A stretch of 64,000 nt of DNA from SLHU01 sp009929975 (lineage in GTDB: Bacteria > Bacillota > Clostridia > Saccharofermentanales > UBA5734): contig JAXGZQ010000002.1 in the NCBI GenBank assembly GCA_040776905.1, positions 434,001 to 498,000 on the forward strand. The letters are read 5' to 3'. The notes under the pieces were generated by a model that worked only from the letters and a program-made list of their open reading frames with translations, was not told the origin of the DNA and searched no databases. Position 1 is the stretch's first letter, and the number at the start of each line of letters is the position of its first letter. The translations under genes and the position numbers were made by a program. Shown here piece after piece: positions 49,732 to 57,917 of this stretch.

Positions 49732-50395
49732 AACGGATCATCGCTTCCGGCTCCATCTTGAATGAAAAAAGACGCTGCAGCGGCGCGGTCTGGCTGTGCA
49801 GCAGACAGGCCAGCGTCGGCTGGTCGAGCAGGCGGGCATCCGGTACGCGGCTCATACAGGCCGGCCGGCCGCAGATCGCGCCGCAGGCTGAGTCGCTGAA
49901 CGACGGATGCGCTGTCAGGGCCTGGCCACAGATGACGCAGTTGTCGATCCTGGGGGCCAGTCCGATCATCGACAGGACGCGCAGCTGAGCGACATGAACC
50001 ATCAACAGGGGTTCCGGCTGCCGCCTCAGTGCTTCAAGACTATAGGCGCAGAGCCGGTAAAGATCAGATTGTTCAGTCTCATATTCAGCACCATCATGCA
50101 GGACTTCGGCCAGATGCGCCGCACAGACCAGCCGGTCCATATCCTGCTGCAGTTCAAGAAACGGTTCGAGCATCTCGGCTTCATCAATCTGCATCCGTTC
50201 CCGGTACTGAAAAACTGAAAACTCACAAAACGCGAAATTCTGCGTTGTCAAACGCAGATGGCTGCGCGGGCGGCGGGCGTTCTTCGCATAGGCTTTGACC
50301 AGACCGTGGTCCGAACTGAGAATACTGATCAGCCGGTCGGCCTCGCCGATGTCAATCGTCCGCAGGACAAATCCCTTGAATTTGAGATGTGCCAT
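49517..50395 (-). CDS. recO: DNA repair protein RecO
   Basis: A 292-residue recombination mediator that loads RecA with RecF and RecR. The N-terminal OB domain begins FKGFVLRTIDIGEADRLISI, and a zinc-finger-like Cys set (NCVICG ... ACGAICG) lies near residues 150-175. The ATG at 50395 has GAGG at 9 nt; the in-frame TTG at 50404 is closer to that site than usual. After the conserved helix (YLIHQMEKPYQRL) there is a polar tail of about 50 residues without family resemblance, lying entirely over the end of the helicase gene. It is the last gene of the phoH-pgpH-ybeY-era-recO cluster. Confidence 0.9.
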   Translation of the reverse strand: MAHLKFKGFVLRTIDIGEADRLISILSSDHGLVKAYAKNARRPRSHLRLTTQNFAFCEFSVFQYRERMQIDEAEMLEPFLELQQDMDRLVCAAHLAEVLHDGAEYETEQSDLYRLCAYSLEALRRQPEPLLMVHVAQLRVLSMIGLAPRIDNCVICGQALTAHPSFSDSACGAICGRPACMSRVPDARLLDQPTLACLLHSQTAPLQRLFSFKMEPEAMIRFIHLSRHYLIHQMEKPYQRLDMLMQLHQYSLDPRPRMPAAEGQDRPGQVQDGVATQKEKADDSSPDHNGHQ

Positions 50396-50406
50396 GTCAT
50401 CCAACC

Positions 50407-51348
50407 TCAGTTTTGATCATCAAAACCGAGTCCACGCAGCATCCCGGGCCGGTTGCGCCAGTCCTCCCTCACCTTGACGAAAAGCTCGAGGTAGCAGGGA
50501 CACCCCAGCATCTGTTCAATCCGCTGGCGGGCATCCTGGCCGATCTGCTTGAGCATACTGCCGCCCTTGCCGATCAGAATGCCTTTATGGGTATCCCTTT
50601 CACAGGTGATGACCGCGTGGATGACGGCCCGGAGCCGTTCGCCTGACTCATCGACCGGTTCCTCAAACGATTCGATGGTGACTGCGGTACCATGAGGAAT
50701 CTCCTTTTCCGTGTGGTAGAGAATCTGTTCACGGATCAGTTCAGCGGTCAGGCTCCGTTCCGTCTGGTCCGTGACCATATCGGCCGGGAACACCGGAGCT
50801 CCCTGAGGCAGCAGCTGGCGCAGCTGATCGAGCAGTTCATCGATGCCATCGCCAGTCCGGGCGGAAACAGGAAGAATCGCCGCGAAGGAATAAGCCGAGG
50901 CGTAAAGAGCGATCAGCGGCAGAAGCGCTTCCTTGCGGACCCGGTCAACTTTATTCAAGAGAAGCACGACCGGAACCTGACGGGAGAACGCCAGTTTGAG
51001 CAATTCCTCTTCCTTCTGCGGTACACCTGGATAAGCCTGTTTAGCGGTCGCGGCTGTCGCGTCAACGAGGACAGCGATGACATCCGCTTCCCGTATCGCG
51101 GTATGCACAGAAGCTTTCATCGATTCGCCAAGCCGGTTTTTCGGTCGGAGCATACCGGGTGTATCAAGAAAGACGATCTGACTGTTGTCATCCGTCACGA
51201 TCGCGCGGACCAGAGCACGGGTCGTCTGGGGCTTCGGCGATGTGATCGCCAGATGCATCCCCGACAACTGGTTCAGCAGGGTTGATTTTCCGACATTCGG
51301 CCGGCCGATCAGACTGACAAAACCGGAACGGTAGATCTGTTCACTCAT
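50407..51348 (-). CDS. era: GTPase Era
   Basis: A 313-residue GTPase needed for 16S rRNA maturation and small-subunit assembly. G1 is GRPNVGKST, G3 is DTPGM, G4 is NKVD, and the switch I region includes PKPQTTR. The C-terminal KH domain (about 215-300) has ILIGKGGSMLKQIG. ATG 51348 has GGAGG 5 nt upstream and overlaps the ybeY stop by 8 bp. It is followed 11 bp later by recO. Confidence 0.96.
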   Translation of the reverse strand: MSEQIYRSGFVSLIGRPNVGKSTLLNQLSGMHLAITSPKPQTTRALVRAIVTDDNSQIVFLDTPGMLRPKNRLGESMKASVHTAIREADVIAVLVDATAATAKQAYPGVPQKEEELLKLAFSRQVPVVLLLNKVDRVRKEALLPLIALYASAYSFAAILPVSARTGDGIDELLDQLRQLLPQGAPVFPADMVTDQTERSLTAELIREQILYHTEKEIPHGTAVTIESFEEPVDESGERLRAVIHAVITCERDTHKGILIGKGGSMLKQIGQDARQRIEQMLGCPCYLELFVKVREDWRNRPGMLRGLGFDDQN

Positions 51349-51877
51349 GGAAACCTCCAAAATCTCTGGTCAGACCAAGCTGCCGGAGTACATCGTCTTG
51401 CATTGCCGTCATCACGGCTTCTTCATTCTCAGTCAGATGATCATATCCTAGCAGGTGGAGACAGCCATGCACGGCCAGGAAGGCGACTTCCCGTTCCAGT
51501 GAATGCCCGAACTCATCCGCCTGCACGCGGGCACGGTCCAGTGAGATCATCAGATCACCCAGCGGCAGGGTACGCCGGGGCGTCCGGCTCCAGTCATAGT
51601 CCGCGTCGGTCAGAGCTTCGCGCAGATGGCCATTTTCCATGTCCAGAAGCGGAAATGACAAAACATCCGTCAGCTGATCCATCTGGCGCGTCTCCCGGTT
51701 GATCCGGCGCATGACGCGCGGTCCGGCGAACGTTAGGCTGATCTGCAGGCAGACATCGCCTGACAGTGACGGTTCATGGCTGCCGGAGCGGCAGGCTGCC
51801 GCAAGAACCTGCCGCAGCAGATCCCGCCAGGGTCTTATATCATACCGTGTTTGCCGGTTGACGAACTGAACGATCAT
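51341..51877 (-). CDS. ybeY: Endoribonuclease YbeY
   Basis: A 178-residue metal-dependent RNase in 16S rRNA 3' end maturation and ribosome quality control. The zinc motif is HGCLHLLGYDH (H-x3-H-x5-H), preceded by TDVLSFPL and LGDLMIS. The start is uncertain: ATG 51877 (MIVQFVNRQT) matches the usual N-terminus, while ATG 51898 is in frame upstream. Either way it overlaps the 3' end of pgpH (by 38 or 59 bp). Confidence 0.92.
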   Translation of the reverse strand: MIVQFVNRQTRYDIRPWRDLLRQVLAAACRSGSHEPSLSGDVCLQISLTFAGPRVMRRINRETRQMDQLTDVLSFPLLDMENGHLREALTDADYDWSRTPRRTLPLGDLMISLDRARVQADEFGHSLEREVAFLAVHGCLHLLGYDHLTENEEAVMTAMQDDVLRQLGLTRDFGGFHE

Positions 51878-54029
51878 CAGGATAAGCGATCCTTTCATGG
51901 AAGTGGCCTGCATATACCTGCAGGAACGCGCGGATGATCTTTTCCAGGTCATTGAAGCTCAGGCCTGACCGTGTCAGTTGATCCTGTTCGATTTTCCCCT
52001 TGATGATTTTCCGCAGCAGGGCCTCCGCGTCAGTCAGATTCGTAATGCCGGCCGATTTCATCGCGGCTTCGAATGAATCGGCCATCATGACAACCGCTGA
52101 TTCCTGTGAGGACGGAACCGGGCAGTGATAGCGGTACTGTTCGGGTTCAGGCGGGGCCATCTGGCCTTCTTCAGCCAGTTTGCGTGCGCGGTGGTAGAAA
52201 TAAGCCTGTGTCGTTGAGCCATGATGTTCGTGGATGATTCGCAGGATTGCCGGTGGCAGCCGGTAGCGGCGGCCGATTTTCAGTCCATCATCCGGATGGC
52301 GCAGGATGACACGGGCGCTGTCATCCGGCAGCAGGTTGTCATGCGGGTTCTGTCCTTCCTGGTTCTCAATGAACATCTGCGGGTTTTCCAGTTTGCCGAT
52401 ATCATGATAATAAGCGCCGACTCTGGCCAGCAGAGCGTTCGCGCCGATGGCCAGTGAAGCGGCATCCGCCAGATTCGCCACCATCATGCTGTGCTGGGAG
52501 CTGCCCGGTGCCTCGACAAAAAGACGGCGCAGCAGGGGGTGCCCCGGCTGGGACAATTCAATCAGCCGCAGAGGGGATACCGTATTGAACAGCATTTCAA
52601 ACACCGGCATGATGCCGATCGCCGCGATGACCGACAATCCGCCGCTGGCGGCCGAGTAGAGGCTGTTGATGGAAATTTCAGTCCAGCCTTCCTTCTGCAT
52701 CAGGCCATAGGCAGCCACCACGAGAAAGTTGATGCCGGACGTCGCCAGAATGATGAACGCGTAGTTATTCTTGCGGATGATGCCCTTGGTAAACAGGGCA
52801 GCGACCAGACCGCCGCTGAACGCGATCAGGAGGAACAACGGATCAAACCCGGTCATCGGCCAGATCGCCGCGGTCAGGAGAAATGTCATAACCAGCGCGG
52901 AGCGGAAACTGAAATAGACGGCAATCAGCACCGCGGCAAAGTAGACCGGCGGGGCCAGCGGCATATCCCGGCCGATATAAGCGGAGACGAAAAACGGGAT
53001 CAGCAGAGCCAGAATCAGCGCGGCGAGATCGCTTGACGACGCAAACAGCTCATGATCATAGTGATGGAGATAAGCCCAGGCGATCGCGAGGAGCATTGCC
53101 AGCATCAGGATAATCCCGAACAGATGGAGATAATCAAATGAGCCGTCATCAATCAGGGAAAGCTCACGCAGCAAGACCCATCGCTCATCGGTGATCACTT
53201 CTCCCAGCGCGACAATCCGCGTCCCTTTCTCGATCATGACCGGGTTATTCTGGACGGAGTCATACGCGGCCTTGCGGGCGTTTTCCGTGGCGACCTGGTC
53301 GAAGACGACATTGGGCCGCAGCAGAAGCCGCAGTGACGCGTCGATCAGTTCCACATCCTCCTGATTAAACGTGATGGACGCGCTGAGCGATTCGATTTTC
53401 TCAGATAAGGCGGTACGCAGGCGCGACTGGTCGACCGATTCGGCCATGATCAGATTGGTCACGGACCGGATATGGCCGCTGATGCTTTCAAAGCGGTCAT
53501 CACTGATCAGCGCATAACGCATGGCTTCATCCTGTCCGATGACCAGATCGAGTTCCCGGTTGAGATCCAGCGCGATCTGGTCCGCCAGCAGTGCCGGGTT
53601 GACAACCGGATCTTCTTCGGGCTGTTCCGGCTCATCGGTTGGCTCAACCGTACCGGGTTCGGTTTCATCAGCCGGGTCCGGTTCGGTCGGAACCGGTGTC
53701 ATGGTCGGTGTCGGCAGCGGCGGATCCTGGCGGTTGGCGGCGATCGCCGCTAAAAATGATTCAGTCCGGTCATGGACTTCCTCGACAATCTGTTCGGAAC
53801 GCAGCATGACATCGGTGACGCCGGCAGCAGCTTGGGCCGCTCTCAGATCGGTCGCTGACCGGTCTCTGATACTGCGCGGCGCCGTCAGATCAACCGTACT
53901 GACATCACCCGGCTGCAGCACGTAGCGCTGGGGTATCGACGCGTAATAGACCGTCAGGATAATGACAGGAATCAATACGAAAAGCAGGATCCCTGTGCGG
54001 ATTCGCTTCGCCTTACCTGTCAGTTTCAT
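51840..54029 (-). CDS. pgpH: PgpH-type 7TM-HD phosphohydrolase
   Basis: A 729-residue membrane phosphodiesterase. An N-terminal helix (ILLFVLIPVIILTVYY) precedes a large outer 7TMR-HDED domain, then about seven helices (residues 310-490) and a cytoplasmic HD domain with HS (QHSMM), HD (YYHDIGK) and a later conserved His-Glu-His (HEHHG). Family members hydrolyse cyclic di-AMP. A Pro/Thr/Glu-rich insertion of about 40 residues (PTPTMTPVPTEPDPADETE and onward, about residues 120-160) lies in the outer domain and is not typical. The ATG at 54029 has GGGAGGG 8 nt upstream and follows the phoH stop directly. Confidence 0.92.
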   Translation of the reverse strand: MKLTGKAKRIRTGILLFVLIPVIILTVYYASIPQRYVLQPGDVSTVDLTAPRSIRDRSATDLRAAQAAAGVTDVMLRSEQIVEEVHDRTESFLAAIAANRQDPPLPTPTMTPVPTEPDPADETEPGTVEPTDEPEQPEEDPVVNPALLADQIALDLNRELDLVIGQDEAMRYALISDDRFESISGHIRSVTNLIMAESVDQSRLRTALSEKIESLSASITFNQEDVELIDASLRLLLRPNVVFDQVATENARKAAYDSVQNNPVMIEKGTRIVALGEVITDERWVLLRELSLIDDGSFDYLHLFGIILMLAMLLAIAWAYLHHYDHELFASSSDLAALILALLIPFFVSAYIGRDMPLAPPVYFAAVLIAVYFSFRSALVMTFLLTAAIWPMTGFDPLFLLIAFSGGLVAALFTKGIIRKNNYAFIILATSGINFLVVAAYGLMQKEGWTEISINSLYSAASGGLSVIAAIGIMPVFEMLFNTVSPLRLIELSQPGHPLLRRLFVEAPGSSQHSMMVANLADAASLAIGANALLARVGAYYHDIGKLENPQMFIENQEGQNPHDNLLPDDSARVILRHPDDGLKIGRRYRLPPAILRIIHEHHGSTTQAYFYHRARKLAEEGQMAPPEPEQYRYHCPVPSSQESAVVMMADSFEAAMKSAGITNLTDAEALLRKIIKGKIEQDQLTRSGLSFNDLEKIIRAFLQVYAGHFHERIAYPDDRSVRQPANTV

Positions 54030-54030
54030 C

Positions 54031-54990
54031 TTAAGACCCTCCCTTGATCCCGGCTTTTTCATAGGCCTGGACAATTCTCTGGACCAGCGGATTCCGGACG
54101 ACATCACGCTGGGTCAGTTCGATAAAGGACAACCCCTCAACTCCCTGAAGAATCCTGCGGGCTTCCTTGAGGCCGGATCGCTTATCGTTCGGCAGATCAA
54201 CCTGGGTAATATCGCCGGTGACCACCGCACGGGAATTAAAGCCGATTCGGGTCAGGAACATTTTCATCTGCTCCGGTGTCGTGTTCTGGGCTTCATCCAG
54301 AATGATGAACGCTTCATCGAGTGTCCGTCCACGCATATAGGCCAGCGGAGAGACTTCGATCAATCCCTTTTCCAGGTTGGTCATGTAGGTTTCAGCACCC
54401 ATCAGATCATGCAGCGCGTCATAGATGGGGCGCATGTAGGGATCAACTTTCATCTGCAGATCACCGGGCAGAAAACCCAGCTTCTCACCTGCTTCTACCG
54501 CCGGACGGGTCAGGATGATCCGGGAAACCTCCCGGGCGCGAAACGCGTCAACCGCCAAAGCGACCGCAAGGTAAGTCTTGCCGGTTCCGGCCGGACCGAT
54601 CGCGAAGGTGATCTCATGACGGCGCATCGCGTCGACATAACGGCGCTGTCCTAATGTCTTGCTGCGTATCGGTCTTCCTTTGGCGGTCACACAGATGCAG
54701 TCCGGCGTATACCCGGAGACCTGCTCCAGATGTCCATCCCGGGCCATATCAGTCAGATAGCTGACCAGCTGGACCGTGACAGGCTGGCCCTGGCGGCCGA
54801 GTTCCAGCAGCCGTTCACAGACGGCGGCCGCCCGTGTACAGTCCTCGTCGTCACCGCGCAGTACCAGGCCATCCGCGATCATCTCAATCTGGACATTCAG
54901 CTGCTGTTCAATGATCTGAAGATGGCCGTTACAGCTGCCAAAGACCTCCTGGGCAACCGACGCGTATTCCACTGTTATCTTTTTTTCCAT
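54031..54990 (-). CDS. PhoH family protein
   Basis: A 319-residue P-loop ATPase of the PhoH/YbeZ type. A KH-like N-terminal region (about 1-100) precedes Walker A GPAGTGKT (about residue 135) and Walker B ILDEAQN (about 235), with TRPAVEAGEKLGFLPGD in between. PhoH proteins act with YbeY in RNA or ribosome processing, and ybeY lies two genes downstream. The ATG at 54990 has AGGAG at 10 nt. It is 21 bp after the second DUF881 gene. Confidence 0.94.
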   Translation of the reverse strand: MEKKITVEYASVAQEVFGSCNGHLQIIEQQLNVQIEMIADGLVLRGDDEDCTRAAAVCERLLELGRQGQPVTVQLVSYLTDMARDGHLEQVSGYTPDCICVTAKGRPIRSKTLGQRRYVDAMRRHEITFAIGPAGTGKTYLAVALAVDAFRAREVSRIILTRPAVEAGEKLGFLPGDLQMKVDPYMRPIYDALHDLMGAETYMTNLEKGLIEVSPLAYMRGRTLDEAFIILDEAQNTTPEQMKMFLTRIGFNSRAVVTGDITQVDLPNDKRSGLKEARRILQGVEGLSFIELTQRDVVRNPLVQRIVQAYEKAGIKGGS

Positions 54991-55011
54991 TCGATCATAA
55001 CTCCTGACGTA

Positions 55012-55731
55012 CTATTCCTGATTATCCGGCATCAGCAGATCGATTTTGAACGCGATGCTGTCTTCACTGAGCGCGGGGATGGTCACATCCGGCATCGGTG
55101 ATATCTGGATCTGATAGCCATCACCGGTGAATTGAGGATCATGGATCACTGATTTCCGGACGGCATCGAGATACTCGAGATTGAAGGCATCCTTAGTCGG
55201 ATCCGTGATTGCCCTGATTTGAAATCCGGCCTGTCGGTTATATCCGTTTCCGTTGATCAGAATCACCGAGCCGCTCGCCCTGATTTCTGACGTCGCGACC
55301 AGCCGCTCACTGTTGATTGAGATTGCCTGCGCGCCGAGCGCTCTCAGTTCATTGACGAACTGGCGCAGGACACTGTCACGGATCATCGCGCCTTCCGCCA
55401 CTGTCACTGTTATCTCGATTCCGGCATTGCGCACCTCGCGTAGACCGGCAAAGATCGCGGCCCGTTCTTTTTCCCGCAGAATCGAATCAATCTGAACACT
55501 GCCGGATGCCTGATCATCTTCCAACAGGCTGATATATTGGTACAGTTCAGCGTTACGATCCGATAACTCAGCGTTTTTGGCGGCATAATCGATCAGTTTG
55601 GCCTGCAGTTCCTCAAGATTGGCATCCGTGACCTGGTCAGCATTGACATTTTTCATTTGCAGGGCGATCAGAATACCCAGCAGCACACAGATGACCGTCA
55701 ACAGGGTCGTCCGCGCGATTTTCGCTTTCAT
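55012..55731 (-). CDS. DUF881 family membrane-anchored protein
   Basis: A 239-residue protein with an N-terminal transmembrane helix (TTLLTVICVLLGILIALQM), a coiled coil (about residues 35-75) and an outer DUF881 domain with the family run GIEITVTVAEGAMIRDS and INSERLVATSEIR. The function is unknown; DUF881 genes usually sit near division or envelope genes in Bacillota. It overlaps the previous DUF881 gene by ATGA. Confidence 0.88.
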   Translation of the reverse strand: MKAKIARTTLLTVICVLLGILIALQMKNVNADQVTDANLEELQAKLIDYAAKNAELSDRNAELYQYISLLEDDQASGSVQIDSILREKERAAIFAGLREVRNAGIEITVTVAEGAMIRDSVLRQFVNELRALGAQAISINSERLVATSEIRASGSVILINGNGYNRQAGFQIRAITDPTKDAFNLEYLDAVRKSVIHDPQFTGDGYQIQISPMPDVTIPALSEDSIAFKIDLLMPDNQE

Positions 55732-56510
55732 CGGTTCACCACCTCCAGCAGATTGATATAGGGATCCGGCTTATTCGCTTCAGCGAAAGCGGGAATTGTC
55801 AATTGATCAAGCACTTCAACTTCAACGACCAGGCTGATCGCGATCGTCTGGCGGATGGCCAGCTGTGGATCGGCCAGGACAAGCGCTGCCATCGGTTTGC
55901 CGTTTCCGATCGCCTCAATAATATAAGGCGGTGTCAGCCGCTGCCGGTTGCAGATAATCGTCGGACCGGCACAGTAGATCGATGTCGCTGTCACCACCCG
56001 CTGGCCATTGACGGCAAAAGCCGCCGCGCCCTGGCTGCGCAGCAGATCAAGCACATGATGGATATCACCGTCGTGAACGATCGAATCCGGTGAATCGAGA
56101 AACAAATCATAATCAGGCTTATCATTCAAGATGACACGGACACCCGGTCCTGTCACCGCGGTAAAGCCGGCCAGCGCTCTGACCCGGCTGAGTTCATCAA
56201 GCAGTTCCGACTGCCCTTCCCGCTCAAGCAGGCGGGCAATGGCGTCTTCCTTGCGGTTGCTGAGAACCTGCTGCTCTTCCAGGAGACGTTCGTACTGGGT
56301 TTCATAGCGGTCCAGCTGTTCCTGCCGCTGGCGGTAGCGCGACATCAGATCACTGTTTTCCGTCTGCGCGTGGATCGACTTGACATGGTTGGCGACAATC
56401 ACACCAAAAACAAGCATCAGGATTGTCAGCAGCAGAACCTGACGGCGCTGTCGGGTCACCTGGGTCCGTTTTGCCAGATGATGAATGATTTTCGATTTGT
56501 TTCGACTCAA
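55728..56510 (-). CDS. DUF881 family membrane-anchored protein (second copy)
   Basis: A 260-residue paralogue of the next gene. A basic N-terminus (about 22 residues) precedes one helix (VLLLTILMLVFGVIVANHV), a coiled coil (about residues 50-95) and the DUF881 domain (GPGVRVILNDKPD, VNGQRVVTATSIYC). The TTG start at 56510 overlaps the rluD stop (TTGA). Two tandem DUF881 genes with only moderate similarity suggest an old duplication and a possible heterodimer. Confidence 0.87.
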   Translation of the reverse strand: MSRNKSKIIHHLAKRTQVTRQRRQVLLLTILMLVFGVIVANHVKSIHAQTENSDLMSRYRQRQEQLDRYETQYERLLEEQQVLSNRKEDAIARLLEREGQSELLDELSRVRALAGFTAVTGPGVRVILNDKPDYDLFLDSPDSIVHDGDIHHVLDLLRSQGAAAFAVNGQRVVTATSIYCAGPTIICNRQRLTPPYIIEAIGNGKPMAALVLADPQLAIRQTIAISLVVEVEVLDQLTIPAFAEANKPDPYINLLEVVNR

Positions 56511-57418
56511 TATCCTGACCTCATTTTTTCCAGAAGTTCATCAAAGTAATCGGGTCTTGGCGCTGTAAACGTCATCGGACGATCCAGTACCGGATGCTGA
56601 AAAGACAACTGGCCGGCATGCAGTGCCTGGCCTTTCAATCCCCAGTTTTTCCGACCCGGCGCATAGACAGGGTCACCGACCAGCGGATGTCCTACATAGC
56701 GAAAGTGTACTCTGATCTGATGGGTTCTGCCAGTCTGCAGCTTCGCTTCAACAAAGGTGGCCTTCTCGAATCGTTCCAGAACCCGGAAATGTGTGACGGC
56801 CGGCTTGCCGGATCCAACAACCGCCATGCGCTGGCGATGCCGGGGATCCCGGCCGACCGGCGCTTCAATGGTTCCCTCCTCGCTGTCCACAAAGCCGTGG
56901 ACAACCGCCTGGTAGATTCTTTCGACGCTGTGGCTGCGGATTTGTTCCGCCATATGGCGATGAACCTGATTATCCTTGACCGCCAGAAGCAGACCGCTTG
57001 TATCTTTATCGATCCTGTGGATGATTCCAGGCCGGATCACTCCATTCAGATCTGACAGCTGGCCGGCACAATGATGAAGCAGCGCATGGACCAGCGTACC
57101 TTCATGATGGCCGGCGGCCGGATGAACGACCATACCCTGCGGCTTATTCACGACAACCAGCCACTCATCTTCATAGATGATATCCAGCGGGATATCTTCC
57201 GCCTGTATATCCATGGAGACAATCTCCGGCCAGGTGATACTGATCGTACTGCCCGGCTGCAGCCGGGCGGATGCCCGCGCCGGCTGTCCATCTACCATAA
57301 CGCAGCCGTCAGCGATCAGCTTCTGCAGATAGGTCCGCGATTTATCGGTGAAATGATGACTGAGAAAACGGTCGAGCCGATCCCAGTTTTCTGTCGTTGT
57401 TATGTGTTCAACTCTCAT
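56507..57418 (-). CDS. RluD-like pseudouridine synthase
   Basis: A 303-residue RNA pseudouridine synthase. An S4 RNA-binding domain lies in residues 15-75 (RTYLQKLIADGCVMVDG), then the catalytic domain with HRIDKDTSGLLL (catalytic Asp, about residue 137) and the late GRTHQIRVHF. It is of the RluD/YlyB type next to lspA, a standard Bacillota pairing. ATG 57418 overlaps the lspA stop by 11 bp. Confidence 0.94.
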   Translation of the reverse strand: MRVEHITTTENWDRLDRFLSHHFTDKSRTYLQKLIADGCVMVDGQPARASARLQPGSTISITWPEIVSMDIQAEDIPLDIIYEDEWLVVVNKPQGMVVHPAAGHHEGTLVHALLHHCAGQLSDLNGVIRPGIIHRIDKDTSGLLLAVKDNQVHRHMAEQIRSHSVERIYQAVVHGFVDSEEGTIEAPVGRDPRHRQRMAVVGSGKPAVTHFRVLERFEKATFVEAKLQTGRTHQIRVHFRYVGHPLVGDPVYAPGRKNWGLKGQALHAGQLSFQHPVLDRPMTFTAPRPDYFDELLEKMRSGY

Positions 57419-57917
57419 GATCTGTCATATCCCTTCGTTTCTGCCAAGGCAGCAGTGGCTGATCCAGCAGTGTCTGATCGATCAAGACGAAGATCATCAA
57501 GAGAATTGTACCACATACAATCAGCATGTCGGCGAGATTAAATGTCGGAAAAATATAGCGGCCAAAATGAAAATCCAGATAATCCGTGACGGCTTTGAGA
57601 CGTATACGGTCGATCAGGTTGCCGACACTGCCGGCCGTGATCATGGTCAGGGCGACCCGAAGGCCGGTGTGGCTGGTCCTGAACAGCGCGATCAGCAGCA
57701 CAACCGTAACCAGGGCGGAAACGGCCGCCAGAACGTAGATTCCCCAGTCCGCGCCGGCAAGAAAACTCCAGGCCGCGCCGCTGTTCTTGCGGTTGACCAG
57801 ATAAAAGAAATCTTCGATGACCGGAATATGCTGATCCGGCAGGATCTGTCGATTCACGACCGATTTGATGATCTGATCAGCCGCGATCAGGAGGACGATG
57901 ACAAAGCTTAAGACCAT
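57408..57917 (-). CDS. lspA: Lipoprotein signal peptidase II
   Basis: A 169-residue membrane aspartic protease that removes lipoprotein signal peptides. Four transmembrane helices are seen. The catalytic Asp residues are in GNLIDRI and FNLADMLI, and the conserved Asn-rich segment NRKNSGAAWSF is present. The ATG at 57917 has GGAG 8 nt upstream; the ATG at 57923 is in frame but too close. Its start overlaps the end of the solute-binding lipoprotein gene, one of its likely substrates. Confidence 0.94.
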   Translation of the reverse strand: MVLSFVIVLLIAADQIIKSVVNRQILPDQHIPVIEDFFYLVNRKNSGAAWSFLAGADWGIYVLAAVSALVTVVLLIALFRTSHTGLRVALTMITAGSVGNLIDRIRLKAVTDYLDFHFGRYIFPTFNLADMLIVCGTILLMIFVLIDQTLLDQPLLPWQKRRDMTDHES

